60,793 nt of DNA, taken from contig QZDS01000030.1 in assembly GCA_009917455.1 (NCBI GenBank), forward strand, positions 1 through 60,793. Reading direction: 5' to 3'. The notes beneath the pieces are model-generated. The model worked only from the letters and a program-made list of their open reading frames with translations. It was not told the DNA's origin and did not search any database. Source of the DNA: a bacterium 1xD8-48. GTDB lineage: Bacteria; Bacillota; Clostridia; Lachnospirales; Lachnospiraceae. The number at the start of each line of letters is the position of its first letter. The first letter of the stretch is position 1. The position numbers and the translations under genes were made by a program. Positions 44,140 to 53,051 of the stretch are shown piece after piece.

Positions 44140-45315
44140 ATGCAGACAGCAGAAAATACTATAATATCGTCCCTGTTGATTCTGGTCCTTCTGTTTATTC
44201 GAGGGCTTTTTGGAAAAAAAGTAAGTCCGGCTTTTATTTACAGCCTGTGGCTTCTTGCGGCGGTCCGAGTTCTCTGGCCGGGGACGATTGGCGAAAGCCC
44301 GCTCAGTATTATGAATACCGGATTCTGGAAAGCCGGACAAGAGACGGTCTTAAGGGAAAACGTCAGGCAGAGCAGAGAATATAAGGAGCAGAAATATCAG
44401 ACATATCTGGAAAAGATAACGGAAAGACAGAAAGCGGAGGCGGAAAAAAAGGAGACGGAACCGGGACGGGAGAGGCAGGGCGCCGGCCCGGGAGATGTGC
44501 CGGGAAAAGAGGCAGAGACCCAGGAAGTTGAAATTGTGTTTTCATACCGGAATATTCCCACGTTTTTCGGAAAGGCCGAATTTTGGGCAGTGCGGATTGG
44601 GATTGCCGGCATGGCGGTTATCGCGGTGATTTTTATCAGACAAAATCTTTCGCTTTACAGCTATTTGAAAAGAACGAGGAAAAAATTAATGGACGTCAGC
44701 GTGGGAAAACGGCAGATTAAGGTTTTTACAGCCGGGGATAAACTCCTATCGCCCTGCCTGTTCGGGCTTTTTCCTTCCATATATATACCTGAAAGATGTA
44801 TCGGCGCGAATACCGGCAGGGAGGAAAGCGGGGAAACGGACGGGAGGCTGCGCTTTATTCTGGAACACGAGCTGACCCATTACCGGCACGGCGATTTTAT
44901 CTGGTCGCTTGTCCGGATGCTGTGTTTGATTGCGGCGTGGTATAATCCGCTGGTATGGATTGGGGCGAGGCTTTCCTTAAAAGACGGCGAGCTGGCCTGT
45001 GACAGCGGATGTCTGAAACGGCTGGGAAAGGAAAAGAGGACTGCCTACGGAGAGGCGCTGCTCGACATGATTATTCCGGTAAAGGAACAAAAAGGGCTGT
45101 TCTGGCATTCCGCAATGACGAACACTGACGGTAAATTTATAAAAAGGCGGATAGAAGAAATTGCGGAAAACAGGAAAAGCAGCGCGGCCGCAGTGGCGGC
45201 GGTGATGATTCTGGCGGTTTTGTGTACGGGAATCTTTTTTACGGGGAGCGATAACGGGGAAAGGATGGTAAGAGGGGAGGAGGAGAGGACGACGGATACG
45301 GCCGGGGAGACATAA
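44140..45315 (+). CDS. BlaR1-type M56 membrane metallopeptidase
   Basis: A 391-residue protein from ATG 44140 (GAGGTGG upstream). Several membrane spans flank a cytoplasmic zinc-protease domain with HELTH (in LEHELTHYRHGD, about residue 246) and the downstream E of GELACD. A charged loop around residues 75-130 is rich in Glu, Lys and Arg. Unlike BlaR1 or MecR1 there is no C-terminal penicillin-binding sensor; the protein ends about 30 residues after its last span. It would cleave the BlaI repressor encoded upstream. No beta-lactamase is nearby, so the signal is probably not a beta-lactam. Confidence 0.87.
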   Translation: MQTAENTIISSLLILVLLFIRGLFGKKVSPAFIYSLWLLAAVRVLWPGTIGESPLSIMNTGFWKAGQETVLRENVRQSREYKEQKYQTYLEKITERQKAEAEKKETEPGRERQGAGPGDVPGKEAETQEVEIVFSYRNIPTFFGKAEFWAVRIGIAGMAVIAVIFIRQNLSLYSYLKRTRKKLMDVSVGKRQIKVFTAGDKLLSPCLFGLFPSIYIPERCIGANTGREESGETDGRLRFILEHELTHYRHGDFIWSLVRMLCLIAAWYNPLVWIGARLSLKDGELACDSGCLKRLGKEKRTAYGEALLDMIIPVKEQKGLFWHSAMTNTDGKFIKRRIEEIAENRKSSAAAVAAVMILAVLCTGIFFTGSDNGERMVRGEEERTTDTAGET

Positions 45316-45339
45316 ACTTTCTTTTCAATGGATATTCCC

Positions 45340-45368
45340 TTGACATTTCCCATAAGATTTCCCAAAAT
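45340..45368 (+). promoter_or_regulatory. Possible promoter of the AIM24 gene
   Basis: TTGACA (45340-45345), 17 bases, CAAAAT (45363-45368). A small hairpin CCAGAC/GTCTGG (45393-45414) sits directly before the ribosome binding site AAGGAGG and could tune access to it. Confidence 0.45.
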
Positions 45369-45429
45369 GAAAAGAGAACTTAATAAAAGAAACCAGACCG
45401 CACATTATGTCTGGAAGGAGGATAAGGAT

Positions 45430-46113
45430 ATGAACTATAGAGTATTCGGAGCGCCGATGCCGGCGGTGAGCATTTCCATGGAGCAGGGAGAAAGTATCTA
45501 CACGCAGTCCGGCGGTATGACATGGATGTCGGAGGGGATTTCCATGGAAACCAACATGAAAGGCGGTTTCCTGAAAGGAATAGGGCGGATGTTCGCGGGG
45601 GAGAGCCTTTTCATGGCCACCTATGCGGCGCAAAGGCCGGGGGTGGAGATTACTCTTGCGTCCAGCTTCCCGGGTGAAATCAGGGTTTTCGAGGTGGGAG
45701 CGGGGAAAGAGTATATTGCACAGAAAAATGCTTTCCTGTGCGCGACGCCGGGAGTGGAGCTCAGCGCATATATGACGGGCGCTAAAGCGGGATTTTTTGG
45801 CGGGGAAGGGTTCGTTCTGCAGAAATATACGGGCCGGGGTCTTGCTTTTCTGGAGCTTGACGGAACGATTGTGGAAAAGGAGCTTGCACCGGGAGAAAAA
45901 ATCAAAGTGGACACCGGAAATATTGCGGCTTTTGAGGCGAAAGTGGGCTATTCTTCCGAGATGGTAAAGGGATTTGCCAATGTCCTGTTTGGAGGCGAAG
46001 GCCTGTTTCTTTCCACACTGACAGGGCCGGGAAAGGTGTGGCTGCAGACCATGAGCGCCTCGGAGCTGGCAAAGAGAATTATTCCTTTTATTCCAACAGG
46101 AAGCTCCTCGTAA
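45430..46113 (+). CDS. AIM24/TIGR00266-family protein
   Basis: A 227-residue all-beta protein from ATG 45430 behind GGAAGGAGG; the longer frame from 45328 runs through the promoter. The family features are the early VSISMEQGESIYTQSGGMTWM, the repeated glycine-rich turns (FFGGEGFVLQKYTGRG, FGGEGLFLSTLTGPG) and the C-terminal WLQTMS. It forms a beta-helix-like trimer barrel; its cellular role in bacteria is not settled. It follows the BlaI/M56 pair and could be part of the same stress response. Confidence 0.88.
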   Translation: MNYRVFGAPMPAVSISMEQGESIYTQSGGMTWMSEGISMETNMKGGFLKGIGRMFAGESLFMATYAAQRPGVEITLASSFPGEIRVFEVGAGKEYIAQKNAFLCATPGVELSAYMTGAKAGFFGGEGFVLQKYTGRGLAFLELDGTIVEKELAPGEKIKVDTGNIAAFEAKVGYSSEMVKGFANVLFGGEGLFLSTLTGPGKVWLQTMSASELAKRIIPFIPTGSSS

Positions 46114-46201
46114 GGCAGGAAAGCTGCTTTTCACAGGCAGCGGGGCGGACGATATCTGAGTGCGCCTGTCCCGATTAAAAGATTACGGCAGGGAGGATGA
46201 G

Positions 46202-47551
46202 ATGGAGCAGTTGTCTCTTTTTTCACAGGAAGTAAATATGAGCGCGCCTCTTGCCAGCAGGCTGCGGCCGCAGAGCTTAAATGACTATATCGGTCAGGAG
46301 CATTTGGTGGGGCCCGGAAAAGTGCTCCGGCAGATTCTTGATAAGGATGTGATAAGCTCCATGATATTCTGGGGGCCTCCGGGTGTGGGGAAAACCACGC
46401 TGGCAAGGATTATCGCGAATACGACACGGGCGTCATTTATAGATTTCAGCGCTGTCACAAGCGGTATTAAAGAGATAAAGGACGTTATGAAGCGGGCGGA
46501 GAATGACAGAATGATGGGGATAAAAACCATTGTTTTTGTGGACGAGATTCATCGTTTTAATAAGGCGCAGCAGGATGCGTTTCTGCCCTATGTGGAGAAG
46601 GGGAGTATCATCCTTATCGGTGCAACCACGGAAAACCCTTCCTTTGAAATTAACTCGGCGCTTTTGTCAAGGTGCAAGGTGTTTGTGCTCCATGCGCTGA
46701 CCGAACAGGATATGTTAAAGCTTTTGCACAATGCGCTCGCGGATAAAAGGGGATTTGGAAACAGTACCATCCATATAGAAGAAAAGCTCCTCAGGGCCAT
46801 TGCCGTTTTTGCGGACGGGGATGCGAGAATGGCACTGAGCACGCTTGATATGGCGGTTCTGAACGGACAGATAGAGCCGGACGGTTCCATAACTGTCAGG
46901 GAAGAGGTACTGGAGCAGTGTACCGGAAAAAAGATGCTTCTTTATGATAAAAGCGGGGAGGAGCATTACAATCTGATATCGGCGCTGCATAAGTCAATGA
47001 GAAACAGCGACCCGGACGCTGCCATTTACTGGCTGGCGAGGATGCTTGAGGCCGGCGAGGACCCGCTTTATATTGCAAGGCGGCTTGTGCGGTTCGCAAG
47101 CGAGGACGTGGGAATCGCCGATTCCGGCGCGCTGCAGGTGGCGGTGGCAGTTTATCAGGCGTGCCATTTCAACGGAATGCCGGAGTGCAATGTCAACCTG
47201 ACTCATGCGGTGGTTTATCTTTCCATGGCGCCGAAGTCCAATGCGCTTTTTAAGGGCTACGAGATGGCCAGAAAGGATGCGGCGACGACATTGACCGAAC
47301 CGGTACCGCTTCAAATCAGGAATGGAGTGACCTCTCTGATGCAGGAGTTGCACTATGGAGAGGGGTATGAGTATGCCCATGACAGTGAGGAAAAGCTGAC
47401 CGCATTGAAGTGCCTGCCGGATGCCCTGGAAGGGCGGGAGTATTACACGCCTACGAAGGAAGGCGATGAGGCGAAGGTCAGGGAAAAACTGGAGCATGTG
47501 AAGGAGTGGAAGAAGAAGTTACACGCAGGGAAAGGCCTGGCTTCAAAATAA
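46202..47551 (+). CDS. rarA: Replication-associated recombination protein A
   Basis: A 449-residue AAA+ ATPase from ATG 46202 (GGGAGGATGAG upstream). It carries Walker A (WGPPGVGKTTLA, about residue 52), Walker B (VFVDEIHRFNKAQQD), sensor 1 (GATTENPSF) and the C-terminal MgsA tetramerisation and RarA domains (SDPDAAIYWLARMLEAGEDP). RarA/MgsA acts at stalled replication forks and gaps with single-strand-binding protein. It is complete. The SOS-type promoter of the next gene lies just after its stop. Confidence 0.94.
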   Translation: MEQLSLFSQEVNMSAPLASRLRPQSLNDYIGQEHLVGPGKVLRQILDKDVISSMIFWGPPGVGKTTLARIIANTTRASFIDFSAVTSGIKEIKDVMKRAENDRMMGIKTIVFVDEIHRFNKAQQDAFLPYVEKGSIILIGATTENPSFEINSALLSRCKVFVLHALTEQDMLKLLHNALADKRGFGNSTIHIEEKLLRAIAVFADGDARMALSTLDMAVLNGQIEPDGSITVREEVLEQCTGKKMLLYDKSGEEHYNLISALHKSMRNSDPDAAIYWLARMLEAGEDPLYIARRLVRFASEDVGIADSGALQVAVAVYQACHFNGMPECNVNLTHAVVYLSMAPKSNALFKGYEMARKDAATTLTEPVPLQIRNGVTSLMQELHYGEGYEYAHDSEEKLTALKCLPDALEGREYYTPTKEGDEAKVREKLEHVKEWKKKLHAGKGLASK

Positions 47552-47555
47552 AATA

Positions 47556-47624
47556 CAAACGAATGTTCGAAAAACTATTGCTTTCCATAGCAAGCCGTGT
47601 TATACTGTAGCAAACAAATGTTTG
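47556..47624 (+). promoter_or_regulatory. SOS promoter with two LexA boxes
   Basis: CAAACGAATGTTCG (47556-47569) and CAAACAAATGTTTG (47611-47624) each match 13 of 14 positions of the Gram-positive LexA/DinR box CGAACRNRYGTTYG. They bracket a promoter, TTGCTT (47578-47583), 17 bases, TATACT (47601-47606). One box lies just upstream of -35 and the other at the transcription start, so LexA would block the promoter fully. Confidence 0.75.
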
Positions 47625-47760
47625 GATGGGCGCGGCTATGGAAAGCAATTTTATTTTAAGTACAAATAGAAAGCCGGTTTCAGGGATAATGTGCATAGAT
47701 TCGGATGCAAATACAGGCATAACTGCGGCATCAGACCCGGAACCTCAAATACAGGTGAAG

Positions 47761-49074
47761 ATGAATCAGAAGATGTCCCTGATGGAAAAGCTGGGTATTC
47801 TTTCGGACGCCGCCAAGTACGACGTATCCTGTTCTTCCAGCGGCGTAAGCCGCCGTGGGGACGGAACGGGAATCGGCAATACCGTGGCGGGGGGCATCTG
47901 CCACAGCTTTGGGGCGGACGGAAGGTGTATTTCCCTTCTCAAGGTTCTTTTTACCAATGAGTGTATTTATGACTGTAAGTACTGTATTAACCGCCGTTCA
48001 AACGATGTGCCGCGGGCATCTTTTACGCCGGACGAAATCTGCGATCTGACCATTCAGTTTTACAGACGCAATTATATAGAGGGGTTATTTTTAAGTTCAG
48101 GTATTTTGTACAGCCCCAGCTATACCATGGAGCTGATTTATGAGGCGGTACACAAGTTGCGCACGAAATACCGCTTTCAGGGCTATATCCATGTAAAGGC
48201 GATTCCCGGCGCTGACCCGGAGCTGGTTAAGAGGCTGGGGCTTCTGGCGGACAGAATGAGCGTGAATCTGGAATTGCCTACTGCCGACGGCCTGAAAAGT
48301 TTGGCTCCCAATAAGCACAGGAAGAATATTTTAACTCCCATGCGACAGATTCAACAGGGAATTACCCAGAATAAGAATGAAATCGTGGCGTTCCGGCATG
48401 CGCCTTCCTTTGTGCCGGCGGGACAGTCCACCCAGATGATTGTGGGGGCCACTCCTGAAAGCGATTATCAGATTATGATGGTGGCGGAGAATTTATATAA
48501 AAAGTTTGACTTAAAGAGAGTGTATTATTCTGCTTTCGTCAGTGTCAATGCGGACAAGTCGCTTCCGGCGCTGCCGGGCGGTCCTCCCCTTTTGCGGGAG
48601 CACAGGCTGTATCAGGCGGACTGGCTGTTGCGGTTTTACGGCTTTGAGGCGCAGGAGCTTTTAAGCGAGGGGAAGCCTAATTTTAATGTGCTCCTGGATC
48701 CGAAAGCGGACTGGGCGCTGCGGCACTTAGAGCAGTTCCCTGTGGAGATTAACAGAGCTTCCTACCAGACGATTCTCCGGGTGCCGGGAATCGGGGTTAA
48801 AAGCGCCCGGAGAATCGTCAGGGCAAGGCGGAACGGAAGCCTTAATTTTGACGACTTGAAGAAAATCGGCGTTACTTTGAAACGGGCGCTGTATTTTATT
48901 ACCTGCAGCGGAAAAATGATGTATCCTACAAAGCTGGATGAGGACTATATCGCAAGAAACCTGGTTGGAGAAAAAGAAAGACTTCCCTTTGACAGGGACG
49001 GTATGACTTATAAGCAGCTTTCGCTGTTTGACGATACCGGGGAATTTTCTTTCCGTCAGGCGGCGGGAGGCTGA
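47761..49074 (+). CDS. Putative DNA repair/modification radical-SAM protein (TIGR03916 type)
   Basis: About 437 residues from ATG 47761 (AGGTGAAG upstream). The frame is open back to 47626, but that extra segment does not resemble the family, which starts near MSLMEKLGILSDAAKYD. CX3CX2C is in TNECIYDCKYCINRR; the C-terminus carries helix-hairpin-helix DNA-binding repeats (LRVPGIGVKSARRIVRARR). The family always lies beside a TIGR03915 protein, as here. It is believed to act on damaged or modified DNA, though the reaction is not known. Control by two LexA boxes supports a repair role. Confidence 0.87.
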   Translation: MNQKMSLMEKLGILSDAAKYDVSCSSSGVSRRGDGTGIGNTVAGGICHSFGADGRCISLLKVLFTNECIYDCKYCINRRSNDVPRASFTPDEICDLTIQFYRRNYIEGLFLSSGILYSPSYTMELIYEAVHKLRTKYRFQGYIHVKAIPGADPELVKRLGLLADRMSVNLELPTADGLKSLAPNKHRKNILTPMRQIQQGITQNKNEIVAFRHAPSFVPAGQSTQMIVGATPESDYQIMMVAENLYKKFDLKRVYYSAFVSVNADKSLPALPGGPPLLREHRLYQADWLLRFYGFEAQELLSEGKPNFNVLLDPKADWALRHLEQFPVEINRASYQTILRVPGIGVKSARRIVRARRNGSLNFDDLKKIGVTLKRALYFITCSGKMMYPTKLDEDYIARNLVGEKERLPFDRDGMTYKQLSLFDDTGEFSFRQAAGG

Positions 49075-49143
49075 ATATGCAGGGTAAAGCGGGTAAGAGG
49101 CCGGGCGGAGCATTCGGCTGGAAGGAGGAGACGCGAGGCTTGT

Positions 49144-49917
49144 ATGGAAGAATATTATCTGATTTGTGAAGATTCCCTGGAGGGAATTTTCACAGGGATT
49201 TATAATGCCTATCTGAAAAAAAAGCCCCGGGAGCAGATTCATCTGTGTCTGGGGGAAGAGGAAAACTACCGCCTGTTTGCGGTTTATGAGCCGTGCCCAC
49301 CGGATAAGGTAAAGGCGGCAAAGGTGGCGGGCACGGTGCTGCGGGAATTCGGCCATGAGGCTTACATGGCAATCTGCCGGGCGCTGGCCTCTGAGGAAGC
49401 GGATAAGGCGGAGGCGGTCTACCGGACGGTGGCAGCGGGGCTTTCCATGAAAAATAAAAGGCAGGTGATGGGAAATCTTCAAAATCCCTATATACACAGG
49501 GTATTTGAGCTGGCAAGATTTACTGCCAACGAGGCTCATTACCATGTGGAGTTTCTGCGATTCAGAGAGCTGGAAAACGGGATTCTTTATGCGCCTGTCG
49601 GGCCGAAAAACAACCTCATAACCTTTATCGTTCCCCATTTTGCTGACAGGCTCCCCCTGGAAAATTTTGTGATTCACGATAAAATACGTAGTATTTTTGC
49701 TCTCCATCCGGCCGGGAAGGACTGGTATCTTGTATACGGCGATGAAAACCTAAGGCAGGAAAAAATGGTTCTTTCCGAGGGGGAGAACAAATACAGAGAA
49801 CTGTTTACGCATTTCTTTCATACGATACCTGTAGAGGAACGCAAGAACAAAGGGCTTCAAAGAAATATGCTCCCTTTAAGATACCGCGATTATATGACGG
49901 AATTTCAGGGAGAATAA
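49144..49917 (+). CDS. TIGR03915 family DNA metabolism protein (DUF4130)
   Basis: A 257-residue protein. It begins YYLICEDSLEGIFTGIYNAY and holds the family motifs FELARFTANEAHYHVEFLRF (about 120) and IHDKIRSIFALH (about 180). A C-terminal LQRNMLPLRYRDYMTEF follows, which resembles a truncated uracil-DNA-glycosylase-associated tail. It is the regular partner of the TIGR03916 radical-SAM protein encoded just upstream and should share its SOS promoter. The molecular role is unproved. GGAAGGAGG lies upstream, slightly distant from the ATG. Confidence 0.88.
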   Translation: MEEYYLICEDSLEGIFTGIYNAYLKKKPREQIHLCLGEEENYRLFAVYEPCPPDKVKAAKVAGTVLREFGHEAYMAICRALASEEADKAEAVYRTVAAGLSMKNKRQVMGNLQNPYIHRVFELARFTANEAHYHVEFLRFRELENGILYAPVGPKNNLITFIVPHFADRLPLENFVIHDKIRSIFALHPAGKDWYLVYGDENLRQEKMVLSEGENKYRELFTHFFHTIPVEERKNKGLQRNMLPLRYRDYMTEFQGE

Positions 49918-50070
49918 ATTACCGGTATATTTTTCAGGGGTATTGTCAATGATAGAGATGAAAGCGGAGATGATGGTGTTAAAATTATAAAGAAAAAATT
50001 AAATCTATTATTTATTTGAAAATTATCTTTACAAATTCAGGGTAGTGTGGTAGTTTTTGGATAAGTAACA

Positions 50071-50082
50071 GAAAACGTTTTC
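50071..50082. promoter_or_regulatory. cre-like palindrome upstream of the HPr-like gene
   Basis: GAAAACGTTTTC is a perfect palindrome that agrees with the core of the catabolite-responsive element (TGWAANCGNTNWCA), missing only the outermost bases. It lies 36 bases before the ATG at 50118. Confidence 0.45.
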
Positions 50083-50117
50083 GCAATCTGCATTGAGAAG
50101 AAAGAAGGGTGATAGCG

Positions 50118-50345
50118 ATGATGCAGCGTAGAATACGGCTAAGGCTGGAAGAGGTCAAGGATTTTGTGACTGCGGCTTCGAGGTGTGATTTTGATATTGA
50201 CGTTTTTTATAACAGATTCACAGTGGATGCCAAGTCAATTGTAGGAGTTCTGGGGCTTGATTTAAATCAGATACTTACGGTAGCCTACAATGGATATGAC
50301 CCCGATTTTGAGAAAGTGATAAACCGTCTTGCTCTGGCAAGCTGA
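50118..50345 (+). CDS. HPr-like protein without the PTS active-site histidine
   Basis: A 75-residue protein with the HPr fold. The regulatory serine loop DAKSIVGVLGLDL (Ser near residue 40) matches the HPr-kinase site (NxKSIMGVMSL). The normal histidine loop GLHARPA is replaced by LRLEEVKDFVTAAS, so it cannot relay PTS phosphate. This resembles Crh, which acts with CcpA in catabolite repression after Ser phosphorylation. A cre-like site upstream hints at feedback. GAAGGG lies nine bases before the ATG. Confidence 0.8.
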   Translation: MMQRRIRLRLEEVKDFVTAASRCDFDIDVFYNRFTVDAKSIVGVLGLDLNQILTVAYNGYDPDFEKVINRLALAS

Positions 50346-50372
50346 AATTGATTTTAACAAACTAAGTTGACT

Positions 50373-50410
50373 CCCCAAAAGAGATAGCGTACTATCTTTT
50401 TGGGGGGTTT
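50373..50410 (+). terminator. Terminator after the HPr-like gene
   Basis: CCCCAAAAGAGATAG (50373-50387) pairs with CTATCTTTTTGGGG, followed by GGTTTTT. It ends only about ten bases before the helicase start codon, so the stem may also affect translation of that gene. Confidence 0.75.
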
Positions 50411-50416
50411 TTGTAT

Positions 50417-52825
50417 ATGGAGATACAAATATCAGTCAGGAACCTGGTGGAATTCATTTTGCGTTCCGGGAATATCGACAACAGGAGAGCAGTCTTTTCC
50501 GATAATGCCATGCAGGAGGGCGGAAGAGTCCATCGTATGATTCAGAGAAAAATGGGAGCTGATTATCATGCGGAGGTTTTTCTGCGCTATTTGTATGAAA
50601 CGTCCGACTATGTTATCCGTGTGGAAGGACGGGCGGACGGCGTGATTGTCCAGGAAAATCAGGATGGCGCAAAGGCAGATGCTGTTACAATCGATGAAAT
50701 CAAGGGAACCTACAGGGACATTCACAAAATGAAGGAGGCGGTTCCCGTCCATCTTGCCCAGGCTCAGTGCTATGCTTATATCTATGGAAGCCAGAATCAG
50801 CTGAAAGGTATCGGGGTACGGCTGACCTACTGCAACATAGACACGGAGGAAATCAGGTATTTTCATTTTTCATATGAACTGGAAGAGCTTGAGGAATGGT
50901 TTTTTGAGGTGATGGAGCAGTACAGAAAATGGGCGGATTTCCGGGTCAGATGGCAGGAGGAGAGAACGGCTTCCATTAAGATGCTCTCCTTCCCATTCAA
51001 TTATCGTGCAGGTCAGAAGGAGCTGGCCGCTTACGTTTACCAGACCATTTATCATAAGAGAAAGCTTTTTATAGAGGCTCCTACGGGAGCGGGTAAAACC
51101 ATATCCACTCTTTTTCCGGCAGTCAAAGCCATGGGCGAGGGAATAGGACAGACCATTTTTTATCTGACAGCCAAGACTATCACGAGAACCGTGGCCGGCG
51201 ACGCCATTGAGATTATGAGAGAGAGAGGGCTGAAATTAAAATCTGTAGTATTGACCGCACGGGACAAGATCTGTTTTATGGGGGAGGCCGAGTGCAACCC
51301 TGATTACTGTCCTTATGCAAAGGGACACTATGACCGCATCAATGACGCTGTTTACGAGCTGTTGACCAGTCGGGACAGTTTTGACAGGGACGCAGTCTGC
51401 GCCTGTGCCAGAGAGCACAGGGTCTGTCCCTTTGAGCTTTGCCTTGATATGAGTCTGTTTGCGGATGCGGTTATATGCGATTATAATTATCTCTTTGACC
51501 CGCACGTGTATTTGAAGCGTTTCTTTTCCGAGGGGATAAGGGAAGATTATATTTTTCTGATTGACGAGGCGCATAATCTGGTGGAGCGGGGGCGGGATAT
51601 GTACAGTGCGTCCCTGCGGAAAGAGGATTTTCTTACTCTGAAAAAGATGGTGAAGGAGTATGACGGAAGGATGTACCGGCAGCTGGAGAGATGTAACCGG
51701 GAGCTTTTGACGCTGAAGCGGGAGTGTGAAAACTATGTTTGTCTTGGCGAGGAGGAGGCAGCCCCCTTTGTGGGCGCGCTTACAAGGCTTGCGGCGGCCA
51801 TGGAGGATTTTCTGGAGGAGAATGAGGGAAAGCAGGAAATTCTTACAGGCCTGTTGGACGGAAGGGCGTCTGTCCGGAAGGAAGTGCTGGGATTTTATTT
51901 TGAGGTTTCTCATTTTCTGCTGATTAATGACAAGCTGGATAAAAATTATGTGATTTATACGCAGTTAGAATCGGACGGCGGTTTCTGCATCCGGCTGTTT
52001 TGCGTGAATCCGTCCAGGAATCTTCAGGAGTGCATGATGCGGGGAAGAAGTTCCATTTTATTTTCGGCTACACTTCTTCCGATTCAGTATTATAAAAGGC
52101 TTCTCGGGGCTGCAGAAGGGGATTATGAGGTATATGCCCGGTCGGTTTTCGACTCCCGGAGAAAAGGGCTTTTTATTGCCGGCGATGTGACCAGTAAGTA
52201 TACAAGGCGTTCCGGCACGGAATACTTTAATATTGCAACTTATATTCATCTAATCACCGGTCAGCGGGATGGCAATTACATGATTTTTTTTCCGTCCCAT
52301 ATGTTCCTGCGGGAAGTATACGAGGCGTACCGCGGCTATTATCTGGACGACGGAAGAGAAGAGTGTATCTGTCAGGAGGAGAGCATGGACGAGGAGAGCC
52401 GTGAGGCTTTTCTTGCAAAATTCGGAGAGGAAAGAGAAGGGACGCTGCTTGGGTTTTGCGTGCTCGGCGGGATTTTCAGCGAGGGAATCGACCTTAAAAA
52501 CGACAGCCTGATTGGGGCGATTGTTGTTGGCACAGGGCTTCCCATGGTATGCAGCGAGCGGGAAATTTTAAAGAATTTTTTTGACAGCCAGGGGGATAAT
52601 GGTTTTGATTTTGCCTACAGATATCCGGGAATGAATAAGGTGCTGCAGGCAGCGGGAAGAGTTATTAGAACGGCGGAGGATGTGGGAATCGTGGCGCTTT
52701 TGGACGAAAGGTTTCTCACCCCGTCCTATTTGAAAATGTTTCCACGGGAATGGGAAAGATTTGAAAGGGTGTCCCTGAATCAGGCTGCCCGGTGTTTGGA
52801 AAAGTTTTGGGACGAGTGGCTGTAA
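50417..52825 (+). CDS. Cas4-like nuclease fused to XPD/DinG-type DNA helicase
   Basis: An 802-residue protein from ATG 50417; no normal ribosome binding site is visible. Residues about 20-190 form a PD-(D/E)XK nuclease (EGRADGV, then IDEIKGTY, then AQAQCYAYIYG). The rest is a superfamily 2 helicase of the DEAD_2 type: Walker A IEAPTGAGKT, four cysteines of an FeS cluster between about 290 and 350 (CFMGEAECNPDYCPY...CPFELC), DEAH in FLIDEAHN, and late motifs GGIFSEGIDL and QAAGRVIRT. It unwinds and probably trims DNA in repair. The layout is known in Clostridia but not well studied. Confidence 0.88.
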   Translation: MEIQISVRNLVEFILRSGNIDNRRAVFSDNAMQEGGRVHRMIQRKMGADYHAEVFLRYLYETSDYVIRVEGRADGVIVQENQDGAKADAVTIDEIKGTYRDIHKMKEAVPVHLAQAQCYAYIYGSQNQLKGIGVRLTYCNIDTEEIRYFHFSYELEELEEWFFEVMEQYRKWADFRVRWQEERTASIKMLSFPFNYRAGQKELAAYVYQTIYHKRKLFIEAPTGAGKTISTLFPAVKAMGEGIGQTIFYLTAKTITRTVAGDAIEIMRERGLKLKSVVLTARDKICFMGEAECNPDYCPYAKGHYDRINDAVYELLTSRDSFDRDAVCACAREHRVCPFELCLDMSLFADAVICDYNYLFDPHVYLKRFFSEGIREDYIFLIDEAHNLVERGRDMYSASLRKEDFLTLKKMVKEYDGRMYRQLERCNRELLTLKRECENYVCLGEEEAAPFVGALTRLAAAMEDFLEENEGKQEILTGLLDGRASVRKEVLGFYFEVSHFLLINDKLDKNYVIYTQLESDGGFCIRLFCVNPSRNLQECMMRGRSSILFSATLLPIQYYKRLLGAAEGDYEVYARSVFDSRRKGLFIAGDVTSKYTRRSGTEYFNIATYIHLITGQRDGNYMIFFPSHMFLREVYEAYRGYYLDDGREECICQEESMDEESREAFLAKFGEEREGTLLGFCVLGGIFSEGIDLKNDSLIGAIVVGTGLPMVCSEREILKNFFDSQGDNGFDFAYRYPGMNKVLQAAGRVIRTAEDVGIVALLDERFLTPSYLKMFPREWERFERVSLNQAARCLEKFWDEWL

Positions 52826-52863
52826 CGGAGATTGAAAAGTTTGTCGTGGAAAAATCAGATTTT

Positions 52864-52897
52864 GGCATGTGGATAACTTTCACATGCCGATTTTTTT
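52864..52897 (+). terminator. Terminator after the helicase gene
   Basis: GGCATGTG (52864-52871) pairs with CACATGCC (52881-52888), then GATTTTTTTC. The flanking AAAATC/GATTTT lengthens the stem. Confidence 0.75.
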
Positions 52898-53051
52898 CGA
52901 AGGACAGGCTTTTGCAGGATTAAGGTGTAAAAAGTGGGGGAATTGTCAGAAAATGAAGGATTTCGGGGAAAATGACGTCGTATTTTGTGGAAAAAAGTAA
53001 ATGGGTCGTCTTTGATGACATAAGTGTCATTGTGGATAACTCTGTGGAAAT
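52868..53051. promoter_or_regulatory. Cluster of four DnaA-box-like sites
   Basis: TGTGGATAA at 52868-52876 and 53031-53039, and TGTGGAAAA at 52986-52994, all fit the DnaA box TTWTNCACA read on the minus strand. TGTGGAAAT at 53043-53051 differs at one base. All four face the same way. Confidence 0.45.
53015..53030. promoter_or_regulatory. Palindrome, possible operator
   Basis: ATGACA-TAAG-TGTCAT, perfect six-base arms, lies directly before the second perfect DnaA-like box and about 255 bases before rhaD. Which protein binds is unknown. Confidence 0.4.

Noticed and set aside
48727..49707. 326-codon minus-strand frame across the TIGR03916/TIGR03915 genes
   Set aside because: It overlaps two conserved genes on the other strand and has low-complexity, Pro/His-rich sequence without motifs.
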